This document shows positions 7,105 through 15,467 of a DNA stretch of 23,359 nt, piece after piece. Numbering within the stretch: the first letter of the stretch is position 1; each line of letters begins with the position of its first letter. The translations under genes were made by a program, and so were the position numbers. Source of the stretch: Victivallales bacterium (GTDB lineage: Bacteria > Verrucomicrobiota > Lentisphaeria > Oligosphaerales > Oligosphaeraceae); assembly GCA_017431185.1 (NCBI GenBank), contig JAFRLP010000583.1:1-23359 (forward strand), read 5' to 3'. Under the pieces are notes generated by a model, which was given only the letters and a program-made list of their open reading frames with translations, was not told the origin of the DNA and ran no database searches.

Positions 7105-9144
7105 CTATTTCAATCCGCGAGACCTGTGGCCTCGCGTGGAGGAACGCTTACGGGATGGCGGGGCCTGCTTCCCCGCCTTCTCGGACTCCATGAGGGCGCG
7201 CCACTGGTCGCGGAGCATGGCGGCGCGCTCAAACTCCAGGTTCTCGGCGGCGGCCTGCATCTCCGCTTCCAATTGACGGGCGGTTTCCAAAACATCGTAA
7301 CCGTGCATATCCTCGCTGACAGCCTGGGCGACCTGCCGCTCCGCCTCCTCATAGACGCGGAGACTGGCCTGAATGGCTCTGCGAATGGTCTGCGGCGTAA
7401 TGCCGTGCTCGGCATTGTAGGCCAATTGGCGCGCCCGCCGTTCACTGGTCAAGTCCATCATCGCCTTCATGCTCTCCGTCACCTTGTCGGCGTAGAGAAT
7501 GACCTTGCCCTGCGCGTTGCGGGCCGCCCGCCCGGCCATCTGGACCAGAGAACGCTCGGAACGCAGGAACCCCTCCTTGTCGGCGTCCATCACGGCCACC
7601 AGGGAAACCTCCGGCAAATCCAACCCCTCACGCAAAAGATTAATGCCGACCAGCGCATCAAATTCGCCGCCCCGCAGACTGCGCAGGACATCGACACGCT
7701 CCAGGGCATCCATCTCAGAATGGAGATAGCGCGCCCGGACATCCAGTTTGCGGAGGTACTCGGAGAGGTCCTCCGCCATCCGCTTGGTCAAGGTCGTGAT
7801 CAGCGTCCGCTCGCCTTTTTCAGCGCGCAGAAGAATCTCGTGGATCACGTCATCCACCTGGTCTGCCAACGGCCTGACCTCCACCTCCGGGTCCAGCAGG
7901 CCAGTGGGGCGCACCACCTGCTCGACCGGCGTGGTGATGCTCAGCTCATAGTCCCCGGGCGTCGCCGAACAGAACACCACCTGATGCTGCAAGGAGGCGA
8001 ACTCCTCGTAGGTGAGCGGACGGTTGTCCAGGGCCGACGGCAGCCGGAAGCCATTGGCGACCAGCACCGTCTTGCGGTTGCGGTCAGCCGTCTGCATCGC
8101 GTGAATCTGCGGAAGGGTGGCGTGTGACTCGTCAATGATGGTGATGAAGTCCTTGGGGAAGTAATCCAGGATGGTGTAGGGGCGGGAGCCGGGTTCGCGC
8201 CCCGCCAGATGCCGCGAGTAGTTCTCGATTCCCTGGCAGTAGCCGACCTCGGTGAGCATCTCCATGTCGTATGTTGTCCGCTCATGGATGCGCTGCGCCT
8301 CGATGAGCCTGCCCCGTGACTCGAAGAAGCGCACCTGCTCCTCCATCTCCGCCAGGATGTTGGTGCGGGCCGCCCGAATGCGCTCCTCGGGCATCACGAA
8401 ATGCTTGGCGGGGAGAATGAGCGCCTCCTGCAGTTCCTCGACGGGCTGGCGGGTCACCGCGTCGCAGCGGGTGATGCGGTCAACCTCGTCCCCCCAGTAG
8501 TCGATGCGGACAAAATCCTCGCGGGTGGAGGGGTAGATGTCAAGCGTGTCCCCCGCGACGCGGAAATTGCCCCGCTCCGGCCCGATGTCGTTGCGGGTGT
8601 ACTGCATGGTCACCAGCCGCGTGAGCAGGTCTCGCCTCGGGTAATTGTCCCCGATTTTGATGCGCGCCTCCATGTCCTCGAAATCCTCGGGGGAGCCCAG
8701 GCCGTACAGGCAGGAGACCGAGCAGACGACAATGGTGTCACGACGCTCCAGAAGGGAACCCGTGGCGGCCATCCGCAGACGCTCCAGGTTGTCGTTGGTG
8801 GAGGCGTCCTTGGCGATGTAGGTGTCGGTCTGCGGAATATAGGCCTCCGGCTGGTAATAGTCGTAGTAGCTCACAAAGTACTCGACCGCGTTCTCGGGAA
8901 AGAACCCCTTGAACTCGCTGAAAAGCTGCGCCGCCAGCGTCTTGTTGTGGGAGACCACCAGAACAGGGCGGTTCACCCGCGCAATCATATTGGCCAGCGT
9001 AAAGGTCTTGCCCGACCCCGTGACCCCCAGCAGCGTCTGCCGTTCCATCCCCGACTCAAGCCCCTGAACCAGCGACTCGATGGCCTTTGGCTGGTCCCCC
9101 GCCGGCTGATAGTCCGAATGAAGTATGAAGGGCTTGTTGAACAT
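7105..9144 (-). CDS. uvrB: Excinuclease ABC subunit B
   Basis: DNA damage-recognition helicase-like subunit of nucleotide excision repair; acts with UvrA and UvrC. 679 residues, full length. Walker A GVTGSGKT is at 40-47, the damage-verifying beta-hairpin region YYDYYQPEAYIPQTDTYI at 93-110, and the DEAD-type box IIDESH at 336-341. Helicase motifs V and VI (GINLLREGLDLPEVS, QMAGRAARN) follow, and a C-terminal UVR coiled-coil with EAEMQAAAENLEFERAAMLRD contacts UvrC. A short basic tail ends the protein. It starts 26 bases after the ddl stop; no clear Shine-Dalgarno is visible. No LexA-like box was recognised upstream. Confidence 0.98.
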   Translation of the reverse strand: MFNKPFILHSDYQPAGDQPKAIESLVQGLESGMERQTLLGVTGSGKTFTLANMIARVNRPVLVVSHNKTLAAQLFSEFKGFFPENAVEYFVSYYDYYQPEAYIPQTDTYIAKDASTNDNLERLRMAATGSLLERRDTIVVCSVSCLYGLGSPEDFEDMEARIKIGDNYPRRDLLTRLVTMQYTRNDIGPERGNFRVAGDTLDIYPSTREDFVRIDYWGDEVDRITRCDAVTRQPVEELQEALILPAKHFVMPEERIRAARTNILAEMEEQVRFFESRGRLIEAQRIHERTTYDMEMLTEVGYCQGIENYSRHLAGREPGSRPYTILDYFPKDFITIIDESHATLPQIHAMQTADRNRKTVLVANGFRLPSALDNRPLTYEEFASLQHQVVFCSATPGDYELSITTPVEQVVRPTGLLDPEVEVRPLADQVDDVIHEILLRAEKGERTLITTLTKRMAEDLSEYLRKLDVRARYLHSEMDALERVDVLRSLRGGEFDALVGINLLREGLDLPEVSLVAVMDADKEGFLRSERSLVQMAGRAARNAQGKVILYADKVTESMKAMMDLTSERRARQLAYNAEHGITPQTIRRAIQASLRVYEEAERQVAQAVSEDMHGYDVLETARQLEAEMQAAAENLEFERAAMLRDQWRALMESEKAGKQAPPSRKRSSTRGHRSRGLK

Positions 9145-9170
9145 GGGGAGGCGACAGTCCCGGACGTTCT

Positions 9171-10229
9171 TCAGCGAAGGCTGAGCTGAACCAGCCTGTC
9201 CACCAGCTCAGGGTAGGGAATGTCCGAGGCCAGCATCAGCTTCGGGAACATGCTGATGCGCGTAAAGCCGGGAATCGTGTTGATCTCGTTGAGAATGAAC
9301 TGGCCGTCAGGACGCAGGAAAAAGTCGATGCGGGACATCCCGCGGCAGCCGAGAATCCGGTAAACGCGCACCGCCAGACTGCGGACAGCCGACTCCTGCT
9401 CCGCAGGGAGGCTGGTCGGGGCGACCACCACCGCGCCATCCTCAAGGATGTACTTGGCGTCGTAGGAGTAGTACTCGCACTTGGGGATGATTTCCCCCGG
9501 AACGGGGCAGAACGGCTGCTCGTTGCCCATCACGGCGCACTCGATTTCACGCCCTGCGACCGCCTCCTCCACCAGAACCTTATGGTCGTAGCGGAACGCC
9601 TCCTGCACGGCAGGGGCGAATTCCTCCGCCGAATGGACTTTGACGACGCCGACGCTGGAGCCGCCGTTGGCCGACTTCACGAACAATGGCAGACCGAGTT
9701 TGGCAATGACCTCCGAAGCTGCGGGGATATCCTCCCCCGCCTGGACCTGCATCCATTTGGCCGTGACAATCCCCTCGTGCTCCAGCACCTGCTTGGTGAA
9801 CGCCTTGTCCATCGCGATGGCGGAGGTGGTCATTCCGCAGCCCACGCAAGGGCAGCCGAGCAATTGCGCCAGCCCCTGGATGGTGCCGTCTTCCCCGTTG
9901 CAGCCATGCAGGACGGGGAACAGCAGGTCAAAGGGCATGGGTTCGTGGCTGGCGTCCGCCAGAGCCAGGACTGGCCGCCCATGCAGCCGCAGAGGGAAGG
10001 CGGGACGCCCGCCAGGGGCAAGGCACACCGCCCGCGCATCATCCGTATGGGCGGCCAACTGCCCGTCAGGATACCAGCGCCAGGTGCCGTCCGTGTCAAT
10101 GCCGACGGTCAGGATGTCGTACTTCTCCCGTGACAGCGCCGCCAGGACATTGGTGGCGGAAAGCAGGGAGACCTGGTGCTCGGTGGATTGCCCACCGCCG
10201 AGAAGCAGTATGGTGGTCTTGGTCATCAT
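9171..10229 (-). CDS. ddl: D-alanine--D-alanine ligase
   Basis: ATP-grasp enzyme joining two D-alanines for peptidoglycan precursors. 352 residues. LLLGGGQSTEHQVSLLSA (8-25) is the N-terminal Ddl signature, FPVLHGCNGEDGTIQG (104-119) the second, KSANGGSSVGV (185-195) the ATP-binding loop, and NEINTIPGFT (314-323) the metal/substrate site. The omega-loop SYDAKY (255-260) resembles ordinary D-Ala-D-Ala ligases rather than VanA-type D-lactate ligases. Either of two consecutive Met codons could start. It lies 20 bases after the GH2 gene, an odd partner for a cell-wall enzyme. Confidence 0.97.
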   Translation of the reverse strand: MMTKTTILLLGGGQSTEHQVSLLSATNVLAALSREKYDILTVGIDTDGTWRWYPDGQLAAHTDDARAVCLAPGGRPAFPLRLHGRPVLALADASHEPMPFDLLFPVLHGCNGEDGTIQGLAQLLGCPCVGCGMTTSAIAMDKAFTKQVLEHEGIVTAKWMQVQAGEDIPAASEVIAKLGLPLFVKSANGGSSVGVVKVHSAEEFAPAVQEAFRYDHKVLVEEAVAGREIECAVMGNEQPFCPVPGEIIPKCEYYSYDAKYILEDGAVVVAPTSLPAEQESAVRSLAVRVYRILGCRGMSRIDFFLRPDGQFILNEINTIPGFTRISMFPKLMLASDIPYPELVDRLVQLSLR

Positions 10230-10249
10230 ATCCAGCGGCGAGAACGCGA

Positions 10250-12055
10250 TTACACTCTTTCGGAGGCGGCACGGCGGGTCTGCACGGCGTAGATGCGACC
10301 CAGGTCAAACTTCTGGCTGCGGTCAAAGAAGAAGATGCCGTTGCACTCCTGGAACACATCCGTGAGCTGCGTATAGCAGTAGCCGAACATCCTGGGGTTG
10401 TCCAGCAGCACGTCGCAGAGGCCCTTGAACCGAGCGTAGAACTCCTCGATGGTCTGCGGGGCCTCGCCGTATCCCCAGCCCTCCGGGCTTCTGGGGTTCC
10501 AGCAGATGCCGCCAAACTCGCTGCAGAAGTAGGGCTGGCCGGCATAGGGGACACTGATGCTGCCCCCCGAAGCATTGACGTTCACGAATGGCTGGTCGTT
10601 GGCCAGACCGGCCATCTCGTTGGCAAACTTACCGGGGTCCTGGGTGTAGTTGTGCGAGTCGAACACATCCGCCCCTGCGATGCGATGGCTGTAGCCGGAG
10701 GTGTCCAGCACAGGCCTGGTCACATCCATGTTCTTGGCGGCCAGATAGACGGCTGTCTGCAAATCGCTCAAGGTGGTAATCCTGTCCCCTATCTCCTCCC
10801 ACGTCTCATTGAGCGGGCACCAGCCGACAATGGAGGGGTGGGAATAGTCGCGTGCCAGGACCTCCGTCCATTGGGCGATGATGGCGGCCGCCGGCTGATG
10901 GAAAAAGGCGTCAGGCTGCGCCTGACCAGCAGTCGCCGCATACCTGACGCATCCGCCCCAGTCCCCGAATTCGCCCCACACCAGATAGCCCAGGCTGTCG
11001 GCGTGGTACAGGAAACGCTCCTCGAACACCTTCTGGTGCAGGCGAGCCCCGTTGAAGCCAGCCCGCATGGACAACGTGATGTCGCGGACGAGCGCCTCGT
11101 CCGTCGGCGCCGTCATCAGGCCGTCGGGATAGTATCCCTGGTCCAGAACCAGCCGCTGGAAGACGGGCTTGCCGTTGACGAGAATCTTGTATCCGTCAAT
11201 GGCGACGGAGCGCAGCCCCGCGTAGGAGGTGGCGTGGTCAACGACATTGCCGCGCTTGTCGGCCAGGGTCAGCTCCAGGTCGTAGAGCTGCCCGTCCCCC
11301 GGCTGCCAGAGCCGCAGGCGGTCTTCCGGAATGCGGAGGGTCAGGACAGGCGCGAAGTCGGTGCCCGTCACCGCCGTGGCGGTGGCGACCTCCCCGCCGG
11401 AGTCCCGAAGCACGGCGGTCACCCGCCAATCCGACTTGGGATTCGCAATCGGCAACTCCACGCGGAAACAGGAGTCGGCCACGGACGGCGTGATGCGGGG
11501 GCGCAGCAGCCGCGTCTCCGGCACCGGCTCCATCCACACGGTCTGCCAAATGCCTGTCGTTCGGGTATAAAAGCAGCCGTAGTTCCCGTATTGGTCGGAC
11601 TGCTTGCCTCCCGGCTTGAGCCAGGTCTGGGAGTCCCTGGCGCGCACCACAACGGTCATCTTGGCCCCCAATTGGGAGACAGGCCCCAAGTCGCAGGAGA
11701 ACGGGGTGAAGCCGCCGCGATGCCGTCCGACCTCCCTTCCGTTCACCCAGACCGTCGTCTCGTAATCCACCGCCTGGAAATGGAGCAGCAGCCGCTGTCC
11801 GCGCCATTCCCGAGGCACTGCCACCTCACGCCGATACCACACCGCATTCATGAAATCGGTATGCTCCACCCCCGACAAATGCGACTCGGGGCAGAACGGC
11901 ACGGTAATCACGCCGCTCAACGACCGGTCCCGAAGTCCACGCTCCAGGCCTGTGTCGGCGTAGTCAATCTCAAACTCCCATTCGCCATTCAAATTCTGCC
12001 ACTCCTTGCGGGCAAACTGCGGACGGGGATACTCTGGACGGGGAATTGTGGCCAT
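10250..12055 (-). CDS. GH2 family glycoside hydrolase (beta-galactosidase/beta-glucuronidase type)
   Basis: Retaining exo-beta-glycosidase, 601 residues, no signal peptide, hence likely cytoplasmic. Order of domains: N-terminal jelly roll (about 1-180; PRPQFARKEWQNLNGEWEF and TVWVNGREVGRHRGGFTPF are typical), immunoglobulin-like domain (about 185-285), then the TIM barrel. LNETW at 415-419 holds the acid/base E417; SEFGG at 512-516 holds the nucleophile E513. The WGEFGDWGG stretch at 360-368 and HPSIVGWCPLNE are family-like. Galactosidase, glucuronidase or another beta-glycosidase specificity cannot be separated by eye. It is preceded by the metallophosphoesterase gene and followed by ddl. 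Confidence 0.93.
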   Translation of the reverse strand: MATIPRPEYPRPQFARKEWQNLNGEWEFEIDYADTGLERGLRDRSLSGVITVPFCPESHLSGVEHTDFMNAVWYRREVAVPREWRGQRLLLHFQAVDYETTVWVNGREVGRHRGGFTPFSCDLGPVSQLGAKMTVVVRARDSQTWLKPGGKQSDQYGNYGCFYTRTTGIWQTVWMEPVPETRLLRPRITPSVADSCFRVELPIANPKSDWRVTAVLRDSGGEVATATAVTGTDFAPVLTLRIPEDRLRLWQPGDGQLYDLELTLADKRGNVVDHATSYAGLRSVAIDGYKILVNGKPVFQRLVLDQGYYPDGLMTAPTDEALVRDITLSMRAGFNGARLHQKVFEERFLYHADSLGYLVWGEFGDWGGCVRYAATAGQAQPDAFFHQPAAAIIAQWTEVLARDYSHPSIVGWCPLNETWEEIGDRITTLSDLQTAVYLAAKNMDVTRPVLDTSGYSHRIAGADVFDSHNYTQDPGKFANEMAGLANDQPFVNVNASGGSISVPYAGQPYFCSEFGGICWNPRSPEGWGYGEAPQTIEEFYARFKGLCDVLLDNPRMFGYCYTQLTDVFQECNGIFFFDRSQKFDLGRIYAVQTRRAASERV

Positions 12056-12103
12056 GGTCTTTGGTGGATAGTCTGGTGAAGGAAATGAACAAGAAAGAAA
12101 AAA

Positions 12104-12859
12104 CTATTTTCCCAGCAGCAGCCGGTCGCCGAAGCGGGCCGGCAGTTTCTTGGTGGCCAGGATCTTCTGCCGAGCGGCCTCCATGTCGTAGGGAACGCGG
12201 TCCAGCCAGAGTTCCCTGCTCTCCAGCTCGTAGAACACGACGCAGGCGCGCGGATCACGGTCGCGCGGCTGCCCCACCGAGCCGACATTCACCATCACCT
12301 TCCCCTCTGTCGGAACCTTGCGCCTGCGGCTGGCGCCCGGGATGTAATCGACAAAGGGGGTGTCGCCCGGAGTCTCCTCCCAGGCATACAGCGGAGAATG
12401 GCTATGTCCGCAGAAGGCAAGCTGGCATTGCTGGCCCTTGAAGTTGTTCTGGAAGGTCCGCTCGTCCAAACAATACGCCCAGCGTCCTGGGGCGAAAGAG
12501 GAGTGGAGGATGGTGAACTCGTCATCAGCCTCCATGCTGAAGGGGAGTTTGCCGAGCCAGGTCAATTCGTCCCAACTGAGTTGAGCCTGTGTCCAGCTGA
12601 TGGCGTCCTGCACCTCCTGGCGCAGTTCCTGGACATGGGGGTCCATGATGGCGGAGACATACTCGTCGTGGTTTCCCAGGACGGTGGGAATCTCGCGTCT
12701 CTGGATCTCCTGCACGCACTGCGCGGGTTCCGGTCCGTAGCCAACCACATCCCCAAGGCAGAGAATCTGGTCGCAGCCCACTTCCTCCAGGTGCTTTAAA
12801 ACAGCCGTCAGGGCATCAAAATTGGAATGGAGGTCACTGATGAATGCTAGTTTGGTCAT
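12104..12859 (-). CDS. Calcineurin-like metallophosphoesterase
   Basis: Two-metal phosphoesterase of the YfcE/bacterial phosphodiesterase type; 251 residues. Metal ligands are visible in DLHSN (9-13, D9 and H11), GDVVGYG (36-42, D37), GNHDE (62-66, N63 and H64) and GHSHSP (151-156). Its substrate is not evident. First gene of the co-oriented run ending with the methyltransferase, with a convincing promoter about 45 bases upstream. Ribosome-binding sequence is weak (GAAGGA about 20 bases upstream). A T-run begins right after the TAG stop, but the nearest hairpin is 17 bases inside the gene, so a terminator is doubtful. Confidence 0.92.
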   Translation of the reverse strand: MTKLAFISDLHSNFDALTAVLKHLEEVGCDQILCLGDVVGYGPEPAQCVQEIQRREIPTVLGNHDEYVSAIMDPHVQELRQEVQDAISWTQAQLSWDELTWLGKLPFSMEADDEFTILHSSFAPGRWAYCLDERTFQNNFKGQQCQLAFCGHSHSPLYAWEETPGDTPFVDYIPGASRRRKVPTEGKVMVNVGSVGQPRDRDPRACVVFYELESRELWLDRVPYDMEAARQKILATKKLPARFGDRLLLGK

Positions 12860-12905
12860 AAAGCGGAGAACTGGTCAATCCTTCAAAAGGTGTAAAAACA
12901 GAAGA

Positions 12906-12933
12906 AATATAAGCGAAAAATCGGGTTTTGCAA
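12906..12933 (-). promoter_or_regulatory. Sigma70-type promoter for the phosphoesterase-GH2-ddl-uvrB run
   Basis: TTGCAA (12933-12928), 16-base spacer, TATATT (12911-12906) on the minus strand. The -35 touches the stop codon of the upstream GH78-like gene. GATTGCAAAACC is shared with the promoter at 2820-2847. Confidence 0.6.
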
Positions 12934-14490
12934 TCACAGGGGGTGTTTTCCGGGAAGAAGTTTTTTTCCGAGGAAAACGGCGGTCGTTCCTTCAGGGACA
13001 ACCAGCAAGCCCCGCCCCCTATCCCATTCCAGCGTGATGGGGCCGTATTTGGTCGGCTGGCGCAGCGCGAATTGCGCCAGACTGGCAGGTTGCGGGGCAA
13101 CCACAAAACGCCGAAACCCCGACTCCACGGGGCGGATTCCGCAAAGCCAGCGCGGAATGAGGTTGGCGGGAGCCGCGCCCCAGGCGTGATTCCAATCCTG
13201 GTTGGTCTTCCACTGGTCCCCCCAGCTTTCCATCGAGATGGTCGCCCCTGTTCGCATCATGTTCAGCCACGAACGCGGCCCGTCCGAGGTCAGCAAGGCA
13301 AGCGCATGTTCTGCCATGCCCTGCTGAAAGCAGGTCTCCAGCAGAAACTGTGCGCCATAGACACTGCACGCCATCCCCCGTGTGAGCAGGATTTCCCGAT
13401 GGACCTCTTCCTCACCCTCGGTCAGGCCGTAGCGCAACGCAAACAGGGCCGTGTGAAGACTGGTGCGGGCACTCCCCTCGGAATCCACGAACCGTCCGTC
13501 CCGCAACAATCTGGAGCGCAAGGCGTTCCGCAGGCGCGCCGCCTTTGCCTGGTATTCCGGATTGCGGGTCAACTGATGCATCACCAGATAGGCGTGGTAC
13601 AAGTAGGCGTTGGGCACGAAGTTCACCTCTCCGAACTCATAGCCGTCCCTTTCGCTCTCTGGCCAATCCACGATGTCACGGACTTTGCGGTCAGGGAACG
13701 CCGTCTGGTAAAGCGACTGGTTGAGCAGTCCGCCCGCATCCAGGCAGCCAGGCATGAGTTTGGAGTCCAGCAGGGGCAGCCAGCGTTGAAGGGACTCGTC
13801 ATCCCCGCTGTAAAGCCAATAGTCACGCACCAGAACGGGGGTAAGCAGCATCCACTCCGCGGGCCAGGTGAATTGTCCGAACGCAAGGAAATGGTCGATG
13901 GTGCGACGCGCCTGGGCATAGTTGGCGTCACAGCAGAAATGCCCCAGTTGATTGATGACGGCGTCGCCCTCGTAGGGCATCCGCTCGCGCTCCCCATCCA
14001 CGTACTTGTCAAACACAGAAGTGGCCTTGATGGAGTATTTGCAGAACTCCCATACCTGATTGAGAAGGGGGTTGGCGCAGTGAAAATCGGCGGCGGAGTC
14101 ATCCCAGTCCCCAAACCAGGCTGTGCGCCGGCAGGTCACCTTCCCGTAATGCCGATTCACCTCCACATAGCGGAACGGCGCCACCTCACCGCCCGCCTCC
14201 GCAGGCGCCAGGCAATGCGGAAACCCGCCGTATGCGGGAATGTGCTTCGGGATATGAAAGCGAATGACCTGCCTCCCGACGCCCGTCTGAAGAATCTGCT
14301 GAATAAAGGTGCGAAAGCCAGGCGCATGGACAAGATGTCCGTCCTGCGCAACTTCGCCAACCACAATCTCGATGTTTTCAGGGAAAGGGGTCTCCAGTTC
14401 CACTTCAAGGGTACTGAAGGCGTCCCGGCCAAAATCAAAGAATCCGCTGACACGGACATCCTGGGTGAGTTCCTGAATTTCCTTTTTCAT
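12934..14490 (-). CDS. GH78-like alpha-L-rhamnosidase (second, divergent copy)
   Basis: 518 residues from ATG 14490, chosen over an upstream TTG because GAGAA precedes it and the sequence starts naturally there. The short N-terminal beta region is followed by the six-hairpin barrel. The acidic cluster is DGERERMPYEGDA (165-177), a variant of the usual DCPQRE..GWTGDA; D165, E169 and D176 align with the acid cluster, one residue closer together. ISMESWGDQW (418-427) supplies the likely base E421, and WNHAWGAAPANLIPRWLCGI (433-452) is the barrel-end block of GH78. No signal peptide. It is clearly a separate subfamily from the copy at 1-2067. Divergent from the AraC regulator, which probably controls it. 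Confidence 0.87.
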   Translation of the reverse strand: MKKEIQELTQDVRVSGFFDFGRDAFSTLEVELETPFPENIEIVVGEVAQDGHLVHAPGFRTFIQQILQTGVGRQVIRFHIPKHIPAYGGFPHCLAPAEAGGEVAPFRYVEVNRHYGKVTCRRTAWFGDWDDSAADFHCANPLLNQVWEFCKYSIKATSVFDKYVDGERERMPYEGDAVINQLGHFCCDANYAQARRTIDHFLAFGQFTWPAEWMLLTPVLVRDYWLYSGDDESLQRWLPLLDSKLMPGCLDAGGLLNQSLYQTAFPDRKVRDIVDWPESERDGYEFGEVNFVPNAYLYHAYLVMHQLTRNPEYQAKAARLRNALRSRLLRDGRFVDSEGSARTSLHTALFALRYGLTEGEEEVHREILLTRGMACSVYGAQFLLETCFQQGMAEHALALLTSDGPRSWLNMMRTGATISMESWGDQWKTNQDWNHAWGAAPANLIPRWLCGIRPVESGFRRFVVAPQPASLAQFALRQPTKYGPITLEWDRGRGLLVVPEGTTAVFLGKKLLPGKHPL

Positions 14491-14537
14491 CGTTCTCGGG
14501 AAGTGCAACCAAAACCAAGGGGCAGGTGATAATTATT

Positions 14538-14565
14538 AATATAGCATTTGCCCTCCAGAGAATAA
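14538..14565 (-). promoter_or_regulatory. Possible extended -10 promoter for GH78-like gene
   Basis: Minus-strand TATATT (14543-14538) preceded by TGC forms an extended -10; a poor -35 (TTATTC, 14565-14560) sits 16 bases away. A weak -35 plus a neighbouring activator gene would suit AraC-dependent activation. The 14491-14612 divergent region holds the signals of both genes; no clear operator repeat was seen. Confidence 0.35.
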
Positions 14566-14612
14566 AGCTGGTCAGAGTAGAAAAAAAAGGTTCAGGAAAT
14601 ATATTATTCACC

Positions 14613-15467
14613 ATGGACAACGAGGCCTATCCGTTTTTCTTTCCAGGGCAGGAAATCCCCCTGCCCTGCGAACTCATCAACTGCGGGCACGAACTGGTGC
14701 AAAGCAAAGCCTACCGGCACCACGGACTGCAGCGCGGCACACGCGAGTTCCTCATTTGGCAATGCACCTTGTCAGGCACTGGCGCCTTGCAGGCCGGAGA
14801 CCGGCATTGGATGCTGCCGCCCGGGCGCGCCTTGCTGGTCAAGGTCCCCAGCGACCATATCTACTATTTCCCTGGCGAAACACCGCACTGGGAATTCCTG
14901 TATGTGACCTTTGCGGGGCCGGAAATCGTCCGCCTCGGCGAACTGCTTATGTCCCGTCACGGGTCGGTTCTGGAGCAGTCTGCGGAGAGCGCCACCGTCC
15001 GTTATGCCTGGAATCTGCTTCGGCTCAGCAGACTGCATCAGATTTCCGACCCTTTCCAGGCCTCGGCGCACGCCTACCACTTCCTGCTGACATGCTTCTC
15101 CGATCTGGAGAGCCAACGCACCCGCACGCCGGAACAGGCGCTTTTGAACAAGGTCACCGCCTGGGTCACAGGCCACCTGACCTCGGCAATCACCATAGAG
15201 CAGCTGGCGGAGCAATTCGGCTACAGCCGCAGCCATTTCTCACGCCTTTTTCACACGGCGGCGGGGATGACCGCCCAGGAATACCTCCGGCGTCTGCGCA
15301 TCCAAATGGCCATCAGCCTGCTGCAGACAGAGCCTTTGTCCATCAAGGAAATCGCCGCACGGGTCGGTTTTGACGACCCCAGCTACTTCTGCCGGGTCTT
15401 CCGGCATCTGCAAGGTCAGACGCCAGAACGCTTCCGCTCTGGTCATCACGAGGAGAGCAAACCATGA
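14613..15467 (+). CDS. AraC-family transcriptional regulator
   Basis: Sugar-responsive regulator with an N-terminal cupin-like sensing domain (about 20-140; PGRALLVKVPSDHIYYFPGE resembles the AraC_binding beta strand region) and a C-terminal double helix-turn-helix (about 181-276). AITIEQLAEQFGYSRSHFSRLF and SIKEIAARVGFDDPSYFCRVFR are the two recognition-helix blocks. 284 residues from ATG 14613; a longer frame starts with GTG at 14526, but it would encode an unusual leader across the divergent promoter. The spacing to AGGAAA (about 14 bases) is long. Stop overlaps the epimerase start by ATGA. Divergent orientation to the GH78-like gene is a typical regulator-target arrangement. Confidence 0.93.
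   Translation: MDNEAYPFFFPGQEIPLPCELINCGHELVQSKAYRHHGLQRGTREFLIWQCTLSGTGALQAGDRHWMLPPGRALLVKVPSDHIYYFPGETPHWEFLYVTFAGPEIVRLGELLMSRHGSVLEQSAESATVRYAWNLLRLSRLHQISDPFQASAHAYHFLLTCFSDLESQRTRTPEQALLNKVTAWVTGHLTSAITIEQLAEQFGYSRSHFSRLFHTAAGMTAQEYLRRLRIQMAISLLQTEPLSIKEIAARVGFDDPSYFCRVFRHLQGQTPERFRSGHHEESKP

Noticed and set aside
9171..10229. Van-type D-Ala-D-Lac ligase (glycopeptide resistance)
   Set aside because: The SYDAKY omega-loop matches normal Ddl enzymes, and no vanH, vanX or sensor genes are nearby.
12104..12160. Terminator after the phosphoesterase gene (T-run after TAG)
   Set aside because: The GC-rich stem is inside the gene and 17 bases away from the T-run; the next gene is only about 48 bases downstream and co-oriented.
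14526..14612. Longer AraC start at GTG 14526
   Set aside because: It would encode a leader of unusual composition across the divergent promoter region, while ATG 14613 begins the conserved N-terminus.
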